From contig JAHCJY010000003.1 of assembly GCA_026126065.1 (NCBI GenBank), positions 1 to 64,000 of the forward strand: DNA of 64,000 nucleotides, written 5' to 3'. The DNA is from Bauldia sp. (GTDB taxonomy: Bacteria > Pseudomonadota > Alphaproteobacteria > Rhizobiales > Kaistiaceae). Shown one piece after another: positions 1 through 8,084 of this stretch (its first letter is position 1; every line of letters begins with the position of its first letter). A program made the translations under genes and the position numbers. Under the pieces are notes generated by a model. The model did no database searches and had not been told where the DNA came from. It saw nothing but the letters and a program-made list of their open reading frames with translations.

Positions 1-1136
1 ATGACGATAATGCCGTTGCGGCCGGCGGCCCCCGCTGCGTTTCCAGAAGGGCCGCCACCGCCACCGCCCCCGCCTGCGCCGTACAATCCACCCAGCCCAC
101 CCGCGCCGCCTCCGCCCATACTTCTGCCGCCCCCGCCACCGCCGCCGCCGCCGGGCCCGGCCGTCGCTCCGCCGGTTGTTGCGGTCCAAAGCACTTCACC
201 GGCTCCGCCGGCAGATCCGGTGCCGCCGCTTCCGCCCTGTCCTCCGCCGCCTACTGTCCCTGCGCCTGTTCCGCCCCCGGTTCCGTTGCGGTTGTTGCCT
301 CCCGCTCCTCCGCCGCTGCTTCCGCCGCTGCCGTTCGCGCCCACCGTACCGTTGTTGGACCCGCCGCCGCCGCCCCCGCCCGCGGTTGAAGGACCACCCT
401 CCACCCCCGTCCCGCCATTCTTACCGTTCCCATGCGGACCAGCCGCACCGCCACCGCCACCACCACCGCCGTTGTTGTCGCCACCGGTACCGCCACCGCC
501 GCCGCCGGAATACTTGACGGTCCCTTTGCCGGACGCCGCGGCTCCACCGGCGACACTGCCAGCCCCCCCGGCAGCACCTCCTTTCGCAGCCACAGTGGAT
601 GCCGCGAGGTTGGCACCGTTGAACCATGTGTCGCCGCCGGCAGAGTTTGCAGCTCCGCCCGTCCCGACCGCGTAGGTGACGCTGCCACCGGGAGTGAGGG
701 ATATATTGCTGGAACTGGAGTAAGCGCCACCACCACCGCCGCCACGTGCTTCATCTCCTGCGGCAGACCGGCCCCCACCGCCAGCACCGATGGCATGGAC
801 CGTGTTGTTCGACGAATTCCAGTTGGCCGGAACAGTCCAGGACGTTCCCGCCGTCAGGAAGATGGTGACTGGCTCAGGCACCACGCAGTCAGCGAGCGAC
901 ACGCCCGAGGGCAGGTTGCTCCGGAACGAAGACCATTCGACCGACTGGTTCGCATGGACGTAGATGGTCGCAGCCGGGGAATGATTGTTGGTCACCTCCT
1001 TGCAGGTGCCGTGCTCGTCGATCGTTACCGTGGCACCAGTCGCGATGGGGTAGCCATCGGCCGCGCGCGCCGCCGGTGATGAGAGTCCCACGCACAGAAG
1101 GGTCGTCAGCCCCAGCAACACACCCGAGCGCGTCAT
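1..1136 (-). CDS. Secreted glycine-rich protein (3' end outside window)
   Basis: The minus-strand frame starting at the ATG at 1136 stays open to the window edge, so the C-terminus is missing. The first ~26 residues form a Sec signal peptide (MTRSGVLLGLTTLLCVGLSS followed by PAARAA). A ~100-residue globular part with two cysteines follows. From residue ~105 a WTVP motif leads into a long Gly/Ala/Asn/Ser-rich tract with runs of six to nine glycines, ending at the edge in NGIIVI, which is the usual end of the glycine-rich domain found in tail fibres and surface appendages. The start overlaps the stop of the upstream S74 gene (ATGA), so the two are probably co-translated. The proline-rich frame on the other strand is its shadow. 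Function is unknown; an exported fibrous or adhesive surface protein is plausible. Confidence 0.72.
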   Translation of the reverse strand, partial: MTRSGVLLGLTTLLCVGLSSPAARAADGYPIATGATVTIDEHGTCKEVTNNHSPAATIYVHANQSVEWSSFRSNLPSGVSLADCVVPEPVTIFLTAGTSWTVPANWNSSNNTVHAIGAGGGGRSAAGDEARGGGGGGAYSSSSNISLTPGGSVTYAVGTGGAANSAGGDTWFNGANLAASTVAAKGGAAGGAGSVAGGAAASGKGTVKYSGGGGGGTGGDNNGGGGGGGGAAGPHGNGKNGGTGVEGGPSTAGGGGGGGSNNGTVGANGSGGSSGGGAGGNNRNGTGGGTGAGTVGGGGQGGSGGTGSAGGAGEVLWTATTGGATAGPGGGGGGGGGRSMGGGGAGGLGGLYGAGGGGGGGGPSGNAAGAAGRNGIIV

Positions 1137-2254
1137 CGCGCCTCCACCATGCGGCGCAGTTCGTCGAGCGATGCTCTCAGATTGTCGTTGTCCGCCTTCA
1201 GTTCCTTCACGGCCTCGATCAGCGGTGCCAGCAACTCGTCATAGGCAACGCTCTTCATGCCGTCCGGGCCGGTGGCCACGGCCGAGGGCAGAACGGATTC
1301 CACTTCCTGAGCAATCACCCCGGACGAAGGCGCGCCCGTCGCTTTCCAGTCGAAAGACACGCCGCGCAGGCGAGCGACCATGTCGAGCCCACCGGCAAAA
1401 GTGCGGACGTTGGCTTTCAGTCGGCTGTCCGAAGAATGGTAGTACGTGGCGGTCGTGATCGACGTGCTGGCTGTGAACGCGCCGGTAAGGGTGTTCGACC
1501 ATGTGCCATCGCCGCGCAGGAACGTCGTCGAGTTGGCGGTGCCCGAGCCAGTGAGCAGCGAAGTGAAGGCACCGCCGCTCTGGACCTTCACCGTGCCGGT
1601 GTCGGTGTCGAAGACGAGCATGCCGTTGGTGCTGGTCAGGCCGTCTAGAGTGTTGGCCTGTACGGTGGTCATCCGGGGAAGTAGAAATCCTTGAGTTGTA
1701 GACGCCACATCAAGAACAGCATTTGCGTTGGGACTACTTGTGCCAACCCCCAAGCTTCCTGCGTTGATATAGTTCGTCTGGCCGCTGGATGCAGAAAGTC
1801 TTATAGTGGAAGTTCCTGCGCTATTCATGATGTTCACAATGCCGTTGCCACCTCCGCTCGCCGTAACGGTCATAAGGTTAGTTCCGCCAGAAGAAATGCG
1901 CAGAAAAGTTGTTCCAGTAGCTTCGATGTCCAGTGGCCATCCCGGCGTTGAAGTTCCAATGCCGAGCCGCTTGTTCGTGTTGTCCCAGAACAGACCGGCA
2001 TCGGCCGCAAAGGCGTTTGATCCGCCATTGAACTGAACCTCGCCGGTCGATCCCGCAGCCGCAGCACTTCCCATCGGTAGCGTGGTCCAGTTGTCGCCGT
2101 CCGCGCAGTAGACGGCGCTGCCGCCGGTCAGTGCAAATACCTGCCAGGCGTGCGGGGAGCCCGTGCAGGCAGCGCGCGCCGGAAGTGGAAACAGGAGAAG
2201 CGCCATCGCAGTTGCGGCTAGCATTGCGCTCAGGAGCGTGCGCCGGCTTCTCAT
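1133..2254 (-). CDS. Secreted tail-fibre-like protein with C-terminal S74 intramolecular chaperone domain
   Basis: The 373-residue protein has a clear signal peptide (hydrophobic core, then PLPARAA at ~23-29). The middle carries fibre-type beta repeats such as RLGIGTSTP and a second LGVGTSSPNAN, followed by VLDVASTTQGFLLPRM, typical of phage fibres and trimeric surface proteins. The C-terminal ~100 residues match the peptidase S74 / endosialidase chaperone domain: SDSRLKANV, GVIAQEVESVLP, then a terminal coiled coil (IEAVKELKADNDNLR). In this family the domain drives trimerisation and then cleaves itself off at the Ser of SDSR. The signal peptide argues for an exported cell-surface fibre rather than a virion part. 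It overlaps its neighbours on both sides by ATGA, making a three-gene operon. Confidence 0.82.
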   Translation of the reverse strand: MRSRRTLLSAMLAATAMALLLFPLPARAACTGSPHAWQVFALTGGSAVYCADGDNWTTLPMGSAAAAGSTGEVQFNGGSNAFAADAGLFWDNTNKRLGIGTSTPGWPLDIEATGTTFLRISSGGTNLMTVTASGGGNGIVNIMNSAGTSTIRLSASSGQTNYINAGSLGVGTSSPNANAVLDVASTTQGFLLPRMTTVQANTLDGLTSTNGMLVFDTDTGTVKVQSGGAFTSLLTGSGTANSTTFLRGDGTWSNTLTGAFTASTSITTATYYHSSDSRLKANVRTFAGGLDMVARLRGVSFDWKATGAPSSGVIAQEVESVLPSAVATGPDGMKSVAYDELLAPLIEAVKELKADNDNLRASLDELRRMVEAR

Positions 2255-2484
2255 ATCGTCTCCGCCGCGCCAGGGTCGGACTCCTTGCCGGTCGCGGGAG
2301 TGTTCACACGCAGCTCGATGACACCGCCAACCGGCACGGCATCAAGCTTCAATCTCAGACCGAGCCCATCCTTGTGAGGCCATGCGACGCCGCATTCGGT
2401 CCAGAAGCTGCGTTCCGCCCCGTCCTTCACGAAATACGCTATGTGGCTTGGTTTCCTTGTTCCTACGTTGTCATTCCCTGTCAA
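2251..2484 (-). CDS. Small conserved protein (77 aa), paralogue of the 3010-3213 product
   Basis: The 77-residue protein has the pattern PSHIAYFV..G....FW..CG.AWPHKDGLGLRLKLDAVPVGGVIELRV. The 67-residue product encoded at 3010 on the other strand repeats it (PTHIVWQV, GAGWLNRDGKG, LRMDAV, GR). Small proteins of this pattern (G.AW.HKDGKG...LDA.P..G) are common near plasmid and integrative-element genes, but their function is not known to me. The stop overlaps the start of the S74 gene (ATGA), so it heads the minus-strand operon. The upstream 70 bp are distinctly AT-richer than the surroundings and probably hold the promoter. Confidence 0.6.
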   Translation of the reverse strand: MTGNDNVGTRKPSHIAYFVKDGAERSFWTECGVAWPHKDGLGLRLKLDAVPVGGVIELRVNTPATGKESDPGAAETI

Positions 2485-3009
2485 AATGCCTCTCTGGTCG
2501 AAGTATCAATTGTACTATTCCGGTATAGCATCCCCATCATCTCTGTGAAGTCCAAATTGTTCGGCGCGGTGCAAGTGTAGATTTGCAGTCTTGTGTACTT
2601 GCTGGCCGTGACTGCTGCGGAGACTTCGAGTTTCGCGCCGCCACCACCAAGCGAGCTTGCCCTCAGGCCGGATGCGCATAGCTCGTTCCGCGCCTTTCGA
2701 GCCGTCCAGTGAAGCCCTAAACCCCGAGTTCTGCCGCCTGGCTTGGCCAGCATTCTTCGTCGGTCATCGGGGATCTCATCGTCATCGAAAGGGCCGGGCA
2801 AGCCGGCCTAGCCTTGATGGATGGGGTCCTGACCGAGCCCGGCCGCGGCATCAACGCGGCTCGCTTCCGCGGGCTTTGCCCTTGTGCAGCTCCGCCCCTC
2901 CGGCCCGCTTCGCGGGGCGTTTGATCCCCCGTCCCTTGGTCCCGGTCCCTTCGGCCCCCATCAGGCCAGGCGTGGTGCCCGGCCGAAACCGAAACGAAGG
3001 AGAATACCA
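2485..3009. other. Intergenic region between divergent small genes; no supported gene
   Basis: This ~525-bp stretch separates the minus-strand fibre operon from the plus-strand 67-aa/DUF3768 pair. Its left 100 bp are AT-rich and suit promoters. A 106-codon minus-strand frame (2481-2801) is open, but it has no recognisable domain and overlaps the promoter region, so it is not called. The right part carries the Shine-Dalgarno GAAGGAG just before 3010. Confidence 0.4.
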
Positions 3010-3213
3010 ATGACCAAGGAAAACGAAGGAACGCGCCGCCCCACCCACATCGTCTGGCAGGTGATCGGCGAAGGCGAGAAGGCTCACTGGGTCCGGCTCG
3101 GAGCCGGCTGGCTCAACCGCGACGGCAAGGGCATCAGCCTGCGCATGGACGCGGTCGCCCTCACCGGCCGCACCGTTGTCCGCGAGATCGGCGCGGAAGG
3201 AGGTCAGCCATGA
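3010..3213 (+). CDS. Small conserved protein (67 aa), paralogue of the 2251-2484 product
   Basis: The start at MTKENEG is chosen because GAAGGAG lies 8 bases upstream and because the pattern shared with the opposite-strand 77-aa protein begins here (TRRPTHIVWQV, GAGWLNRDGKG, LRMDAVALTGR). No transmembrane segment or catalytic motif is visible. The stop overlaps the ATG of the DUF3768 gene (ATGA), so the two are translationally coupled. Such pairs occur on alphaproteobacterial plasmids and integrative elements. Function unknown. Confidence 0.62.
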   Translation: MTKENEGTRRPTHIVWQVIGEGEKAHWVRLGAGWLNRDGKGISLRMDAVALTGRTVVREIGAEGGQP

Positions 3214-3560
3214 CCTCCCTCTCCCGCCTCCATCGCGCCACGCGCATCCGCCTGCTAAACGACAGCTTCCGGGCCGACCCGGAAACCGTCGCCGCAACGG
3301 AAGGGTTCCTGCCTCTGTTCGGACAGATGTCGATCCCCTTCTTCCTGGAGAAGGTCCGCGCCTATGCCGACTTCACGCCCGGCGATCCCTACGCCGAGCA
3401 TGAATGCGGTGCCCTGGAGGTGGCCGGCCAGGACGTTCACTGGCGGATCGACTATGTGGCCCCCGATCTCGCGGCCCCGTCGTCGGACCCCGCCGATCCG
3501 GCGAAGACACGCCGGGTCTTGCGGTTCATTCTGGGCGAGGAACTGGCCCAGGCCGCATAG
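3210..3560 (+). CDS. DUF3768 family protein
   Basis: The 116-residue protein matches the DUF3768 pattern: an N-terminal RIRLLNDSFR, a central FL..VRAY.DF..GDPYAEHECGALEV, then VHWRIDYV and a C-terminal helix. The family is a small alphaproteobacterial protein usually found on plasmids and integrative elements near DUF736 and coupling-protein genes; its biochemical role is unknown. A strong Shine-Dalgarno (GGAAGGAGGT) precedes the ATG, which overlaps the previous stop. It converges on the next gene across a perfect hairpin. Confidence 0.75.
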   Translation: MTSLSRLHRATRIRLLNDSFRADPETVAATEGFLPLFGQMSIPFFLEKVRAYADFTPGDPYAEHECGALEVAGQDVHWRIDYVAPDLAAPSSDPADPAKTRRVLRFILGEELAQAA

Positions 3561-3566
3561 GCAGTC

Positions 3567-3591
3567 GCCGGACGCCGTCGCGGCGTCCGGC
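3567..3591. terminator. Perfect 10-bp hairpin between convergent genes
   Basis: The arms GCCGGACGCC (3567-3576) and GGCGTCCGGC (3582-3591) enclose the loop GTCGC. The hairpin sits a few bases after the DUF3768 stop and just beyond the 3' end of the convergent membrane-protein gene. No strong U-tract follows on either side, so it may be a bidirectional terminator or mRNA stabiliser. Confidence 0.55.
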
Positions 3592-3605
3592 TGTTGCTGG
3601 GCCGG

Positions 3606-4262
3606 CTACGACCGGCGGCGACGACGCGTCGCCTGGGCCGCCTCCGGCCTCTCCGCCTGTGCTTCCCGAACTTCGAGCAGCGCGCGATGCAGCTGCACCT
3701 GGATCACGCGCATCGACTCTTCGTCGGGCACGCCCGGCGCAGCGCAGATGGAGATGCCGTCGTCGAAATGCAGATCGACCTGATGGAGCGGAACATGCCC
3801 CCACACCTCCTTGGCCTGCCCACCGCCGAGCGAGGGCGTCGGCCTGCCCTCGATCGACGTGATGCGGGCGTGGTCGATGTTGCCAGCGACGCGAAACACC
3901 ATCCTGGTGTCCAGTGGCGGCGTCGGCTCCGTAAAGAGCGTCGTGCCGTCGGTACGAAACACGAGCGCCTTCTTCTGATTGAGGAATGACACGCGCTTCC
4001 GCGTAAGCAGCAGGAACACAATTCCAGCCAGCGGCAGCAAGGGCAGCTGACGGAATACGGCACCGCCGAACGGTCCGTCTGGCCAGGTTGCGTTGAGCAT
4101 GAAGAGTGCCACCGCGATCCAGCCGACGTTGATGACGGCCGCGAAGATGACCGTGCGCAGCTTGATGATGCCGTAGCGCGGCCTGAAGAACGTGAAGCCG
4201 GCAGCGACGAGCGCACCACTGGCGTCGTACTCGCGGATGCGATGTGAGGCCACGTCGATCAT
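3606..4262 (-). CDS. Predicted inner-membrane protein next to the coupling ATPase
   Basis: The 218-residue protein has two hydrophobic segments, at ~37-58 (VIFAAVINVGWIAVALFML) and ~70-88 (LPLLPLAGIVFLLLT). A cytoplasmic C-terminal half follows, ending in an Arg-rich tail (ATRRRRRS). I do not recognise a family. Its start overlaps the stop of the upstream VirD4-like gene (ATGA). Because that ATPase lacks the usual N-terminal membrane helices, this protein could act as its membrane partner; that is inference only. Confidence 0.62.
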   Translation of the reverse strand: MIDVASHRIREYDASGALVAAGFTFFRPRYGIIKLRTVIFAAVINVGWIAVALFMLNATWPDGPFGGAVFRQLPLLPLAGIVFLLLTRKRVSFLNQKKALVFRTDGTTLFTEPTPPLDTRMVFRVAGNIDHARITSIEGRPTPSLGGGQAKEVWGHVPLHQVDLHFDDGISICAAPGVPDEESMRVIQVQLHRALLEVREAQAERPEAAQATRRRRRS

Positions 4263-5485
4263 GCGTCCCTCCCGAGCCGGTGGAGGAAGACGGGCAGTTC
4301 ACCCGGCGCGACGACCAGCTGACGTCCCGTCTGCCGCGCGAAGTGCATGGCGATCTCGTCGGGCGCGAGCAGCGGCGCACTGCGAAAATCGGTACGCTTG
4401 CCGTCGTCGCCGTGAAGGCGCGCCGAGGAGCTTACGAATGAGGACTTGCTCTCCTTGACGATGGTCTGGCCCAGCATCTCCGAGAGGTGCCGCGTCGTGG
4501 TCAGGTCGACATTGCCGAACGACTGAATGATCCCGGCATTGCCGAGGAACGTCTCCCAGGACTTCGCGTAGTGGGTCTTGAGCTGCGTCAGGTCCTGAAG
4601 CACGCACCACAGGCGCACGCCGAACCCCGCCATGAAGCCGGCGGCCGTCTCGATCGAGCGCATGTAGCCGAGCGCCGCGAACTCCTCGAGGATGAACCAC
4701 ACCGGCAGGTCGTCACGCGCCCCTGGCGTGTTCTCCATCGCGACAAGGGCCTGCTGCACGAAGAGGCGCAGCCACCGGAAATGCGTCCCCATGCGCAGCC
4801 CCGGCAGCACCAGATAGACCGTCATCGGCCTGGCCTTCAGGTCGGCCAGCCGGAAATCCGAGCGGTCGGAGACGCTGAACAGATCGTCGAAGGGTGCCGT
4901 CTGCTCCTGGACGGTCGATAGAATGCCCTGAAGTTCGCGGCTGCTGTTCTCTGCCTTGCCAAGGAACGCCCGGCCCGTGTTCCGCACCACGCTGTCGTAA
5001 GCATCCGAGTCCGTCATCGCGGTGAACACCGCATCCAGTTCCGCGGGCGTGCCGTTGATGATCGCGCGGATGTCCCGCAGAGTCGGCGATCGTGAGGACG
5101 TGGAACGAAGGTGCAGCGTCAAACCCCGCAGCAGATTCCGTCCGGCATCCGTCCAGTGCGGATCGCGCTCGTGGGGGATCAGCATCGCGTCCGCGAGCTG
5201 CGCTGCGTTCGCTGCAACGGGATCGACCTCGTCCTGTCCCAGCTCGTCGAACGGATTGTGCGAGGCGGACGGGAGGCTCGTCACGCCGAACGGATCGACG
5301 ATGAACACCTCCTGGCCCATCGCGCGCCGCGCTGCCGCGGTCGCGCGGGCCATCTCGCCCTTTGGATCGAGGACGAGGACCGAACCCGGATAGCGCCGGA
5401 GGTTCGGGATCAGCACCGTAGACGACTTGCCGGTACGGCTGCCGGCGGTCGTGACGATGTGGCGGTCATCGCCGCGGCCCGGCAT
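4259..5485 (-). CDS. VirD4/TraG-like type IV coupling ATPase, N-terminally truncated
   Basis: The protein is a conjugative coupling ATPase that in the family brings substrate DNA to the type IV secretion channel. It shows a Walker A motif (AGSRTGKSS, ~residue 16), VLDPKGE, and a Walker B-like segment VWFILEEFAALG with Glu where Asp is usual. Family members normally have two transmembrane helices and ~100-150 residues before Walker A. Here the first good start (ATG at 5485) lies just before it. Family-like sequence (SYPEDLGPQWDW, KPGKLLLGH) continues upstream in frame to a TAA near 5628 without any ATG, GTG or TTG. The gene therefore looks 5'-truncated, or uses an unusual start. No other transfer genes are visible. 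Confidence 0.8.
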   Translation of the reverse strand: MPGRGDDRHIVTTAGSRTGKSSTVLIPNLRRYPGSVLVLDPKGEMARATAAARRAMGQEVFIVDPFGVTSLPSASHNPFDELGQDEVDPVAANAAQLADAMLIPHERDPHWTDAGRNLLRGLTLHLRSTSSRSPTLRDIRAIINGTPAELDAVFTAMTDSDAYDSVVRNTGRAFLGKAENSSRELQGILSTVQEQTAPFDDLFSVSDRSDFRLADLKARPMTVYLVLPGLRMGTHFRWLRLFVQQALVAMENTPGARDDLPVWFILEEFAALGYMRSIETAAGFMAGFGVRLWCVLQDLTQLKTHYAKSWETFLGNAGIIQSFGNVDLTTTRHLSEMLGQTIVKESKSSFVSSSARLHGDDGKRTDFRSAPLLAPDEIAMHFARQTGRQLVVAPGELPVFLHRLGRDA

Positions 5486-5646
5486 GCCTTCGCGATCCGG
5501 ATCACCGATGAGACGGCCCTCACCGTCATGACCGAGCAGCAGCTTGCCGGGCTTCCAGTCCCACTGCGGCCCGAGGTCTTCGGGATAGGACCAAAGCGCC
5601 GACGTCGCTCGCCGCGCGAGTTTGACTTATGAGGCTCTAAAGAAGC

Positions 5647-6567
5647 ATGGCAAAGACACCGCGCGGCCGTAACCTCTTCGCCATCGACCAGGCGTCGATC
5701 GAGGCCACCCTCGCCGAGGCCAACGGCGCGCTCATATCAGGCCGTAACAAGCTCCTCCGCGCGTTCCGGTCGATCCCCGAGAGCCTCGACACAGTCGAGG
5801 ACATCGACAAGGCGCAGGCTTTTGGGAAAGACCTCGAAGAGCTCCTGAGCGAGGCTAGGAAGGCGCGGCTGTCGGACGGAAAGCCGTTCACCGAGGCCGG
5901 GAAGACCGTGAAGGACTTCTTCGCCCGCATCGAAGGCCCGCTGAAGGCCACGATGGACGAACTCCACCAGCGCGTGACGCAGGCCGCCCTCCGGCAGCGC
6001 AAGCTAGCCGCCGAGGCTGGAGCGCGAGAGCAGCCAGCGACGGGGTCAGGGCCGCTCGAGCCAAGGCAGACGGGCGTATCTACCGTCGCGAAGCCAGAGC
6101 GCGGATCGAATATCCCACTTGTCTGGATGGTCGAGAGCTTTGATCGGGAGACTATCGATCTCCAGGCGTTGCGACCGTTTCTAAGCGAGGTCGCCGTGGA
6201 GATGGCCTTCCGTAAGTATCTCGACGCGCGAAGTGCCAAAACCGAGAAACCGGTCGCCGAACGCCTCCTCTTGGACTTCTGGGTAAAGATACTCGGCATG
6301 CTTCAGCAGAATTGGGCATTCATCCACTCGGACGTGAGCGGTCGGGCACTGATCTTGTTTGTAGACGACCTTGGGAAAGTGTTTGACGAGCTTCACATCG
6401 CTAACCGAGAGGGCGCCGAAGAAGGACTACGGCGCAATGGCTTCAGGAGGTTCGCCGACGACCCCAGCCTCGCAGAATTTCTGACGCCACCTAGAATTCC
6501 TTTCTCCCGACCCGCCGAGCTGACAGGTCCGGTGTACTCGTCCGGGCAGTACTGGATCCCTGCATAG
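5647..6567 (+). CDS. Phage-like coiled-coil protein, copy 1 of a tandem pair
   Basis: The first ~118 residues (MAKTPRGRNLFAIDQASIEA onwards) are nearly identical to those of the gene at 6654. They include GRNKLLRAFRSIPESLDTVE, LLSEARKARLSDGKPFTEAG and KTVKDFFARIEGPLKATMDE. This layout resembles small helical phage/element proteins of unknown function that carry a KPF.E..K.V...F..I..PL motif. After a Pro/Ala linker comes a shared NIPLVW.VE.FDR module. Copy 1 alone has a further ~100-residue C-terminal domain (FWVKILGMLQQNWAF onwards). A terminator-like hairpin lies between the copies. Function unknown. Confidence 0.68.
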   Translation: MAKTPRGRNLFAIDQASIEATLAEANGALISGRNKLLRAFRSIPESLDTVEDIDKAQAFGKDLEELLSEARKARLSDGKPFTEAGKTVKDFFARIEGPLKATMDELHQRVTQAALRQRKLAAEAGAREQPATGSGPLEPRQTGVSTVAKPERGSNIPLVWMVESFDRETIDLQALRPFLSEVAVEMAFRKYLDARSAKTEKPVAERLLLDFWVKILGMLQQNWAFIHSDVSGRALILFVDDLGKVFDELHIANREGAEEGLRRNGFRRFADDPSLAEFLTPPRIPFSRPAELTGPVYSSGQYWIPA

Positions 6568-6607
6568 CCCGAGTCGCGGCCGTCCAAACCACTGGAGCGT
6601 GCATCCC

Positions 6608-6638
6608 GGCCGTGCAAACATCCTTGCGGGCCTTTTTT
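6608..6638 (+). terminator. Rho-independent terminator between tandem paralogues
   Basis: GGCC(G)TGCAA pairs with TTGCGGGCC around the loop ACATCC, with one bulged G (or an equivalent G-U pairing). TTTTTT follows directly at 6633-6638. It lies after the first copy and just before the second copy's ATG at 6654, so it should separate or attenuate their transcription. Confidence 0.72.
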
Positions 6639-6653
6639 GGTTGGGAGCATCCG

Positions 6654-7343
6654 ATGGCAAAGACACCACGCGGCCGAAACCTCTTCGCCATCGACCAGGC
6701 GTCGATCGAATCCACCCTCGCCGAGGCCAACGGCGCGCTCATATCAGGCCGTGACAAGCTTCTCCGCGCCTTCCGGACCATCCCCGAGAGCCTCGACACG
6801 ATCGAGGACATCGACAAGGCGAAGGCCTTCACGAAAGACCTCGACGATCTTCTGAGCGAGGCGAAGAAGGCGCGGCTGTCTGACGGAAAGCCGTTCACCG
6901 AGGCCGGGAAGACCGTGAAGGACTTCTTCGCCCGCATCGAAGGCCCCCTGAAGGCCACGATGGACGAAATCCTGCACCGTGTGACGCAGGCCGCCCTCCG
7001 GCAACAACGAATGGCCGCCGAGGAGGCCCGGCGAGCGGCTGCCGCCGAAGCCGCCGCGCGCCGCGGCGCGGACGTGCTGCCGCTCCGCCCGCCAGCAGCG
7101 CCCGAACCCGTCGCCCTCGTCCGCGGCCAGAGCGGCGCATCGGTCATCACGAAAGTCGAGCCGTCGGCGAACATCCCGCTGGTCTGGATCGTCGAAGCCT
7201 TCGACCGCGACGCGATCGACCTCGAGGCGCTCCGCCCGTACCTGACCGACGCCGCCATCCTCGCCGCCTGCAAGAAACACCTCGACGCGCACGGCCCGAA
7301 CAAGCTGGCGGGGGTGACATACGACCAGGAGGCGGAGGTGTGA
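6654..7343 (+). CDS. Phage-like coiled-coil protein, copy 2 of a tandem pair
   Basis: The start at 6654 is fixed by identity with the first copy (MAKTPRGRNLF) and by GGGAG upstream. The 229-residue protein keeps the conserved N-terminal helical domain, has an Ala/Arg-rich coiled linker (EEARRAAAAEAAARRG), then NIPLVWIVEAFDRDAIDLEA, and ends at the point where copy 1 goes on into its extra domain. Upstream is a rho-independent terminator, so the copy probably has its own promoter or depends on read-through. It immediately precedes the defence array. Function unknown. Confidence 0.68.
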   Translation: MAKTPRGRNLFAIDQASIESTLAEANGALISGRDKLLRAFRTIPESLDTIEDIDKAKAFTKDLDDLLSEAKKARLSDGKPFTEAGKTVKDFFARIEGPLKATMDEILHRVTQAALRQQRMAAEEARRAAAAEAAARRGADVLPLRPPAAPEPVALVRGQSGASVITKVEPSANIPLVWIVEAFDRDAIDLEALRPYLTDAAILAACKKHLDAHGPNKLAGVTYDQEAEV

Positions 7344-7382
7344 CGGAGCCCGCGAAGATGGCGCCGTTGTAGGGGCCCCGAC

Positions 7383-8057
7383 GTGCTGATCTGCCCGAAG
7401 CCGAACCTCTGGCACGAAGTACACAAGCGGCTGGTCGCGGCTGCGGCGCAGATTCCCGGCGCCTCGCCGCCGCCAAGGCCGCTGATTCTTTCAGGCTGGG
7501 CGTACAGCAACGACATCGAGAAGCGCGATCGCTGGGCGGATACCATGGAATGGGCTCGCCGGTCCGGCCTCGAACATCTCATCCCCCGGCCATCGGAAGG
7601 CAGCTGGTATGCAGTCGGCGTCCTCTTCGACGGCGCGGTTGGCCCGATGGACGGGCCGATGCACCTTGGCTGGAACAGTAATCCGAGGCCTCCGGTGAGC
7701 GACGAGATGGCAACTCACGCGATCGACCGGCTCCGATCAGATTGGGTGGCGATCGTCGGACCGGGTCTTGGGGAGATCACCCGCCCTCTGGCACTCACGG
7801 GACCGAAGCGGCGCCGGCTTCTTGCATGGGCTGACGCATCGACACAGCCACCTTGGGGATCGTGGACGTCGCTGGCGCAGGGCGACGTTCGACGACACTT
7901 CACGCGGTTCAGGCAGGCGATCAATGCATCGATCCAGCCGCTCGAAGTCGATCACGCGGACTTCGTTCACGCCGACCTCGAGTCGACACCTCGACGCGGC
8001 AAAGGGCCAAGGCGGGGCCCTGACGATGGTCGTGGAACCTCGGGCGCGATGTGTTGA
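7383..8057 (+). CDS. Hypothetical protein heading the defence array
   Basis: The 224-residue protein starts at a GTG (MLICPKPNLWHEVHKRLVAA). It has several Trp-rich motifs (ILSGWAYSND, DRWADTMEWAR, WGSWTSLAQGDVRRHFTRF) that look like a real soluble alpha/beta protein, though I cannot assign a family. The last ~20 residues are rich in Arg/Gly and low in complexity. It lies 27 bp before the first helicase gene on the same strand and may be part of the same transcript. No catalytic motif can be named. Confidence 0.55.
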   Translation: MLICPKPNLWHEVHKRLVAAAAQIPGASPPPRPLILSGWAYSNDIEKRDRWADTMEWARRSGLEHLIPRPSEGSWYAVGVLFDGAVGPMDGPMHLGWNSNPRPPVSDEMATHAIDRLRSDWVAIVGPGLGEITRPLALTGPKRRRLLAWADASTQPPWGSWTSLAQGDVRRHFTRFRQAINASIQPLEVDHADFVHADLESTPRRGKGPRRGPDDGRGTSGAMC

Positions 8058-8084
8058 CGGTGTTGTGGGGTTTAGGGGGAACGC

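Noticed and set aside
1..675. Proline-rich 224-codon plus-strand frame
   Set aside because: It is the antisense shadow of the glycine codons of the minus-strand protein; the real frame has a signal peptide and continues past the window edge.
2481..2801. 106-codon minus-strand frame
   Set aside because: No domain or signal, runs through the likely divergent promoter region, and lacks a convincing ribosome site.
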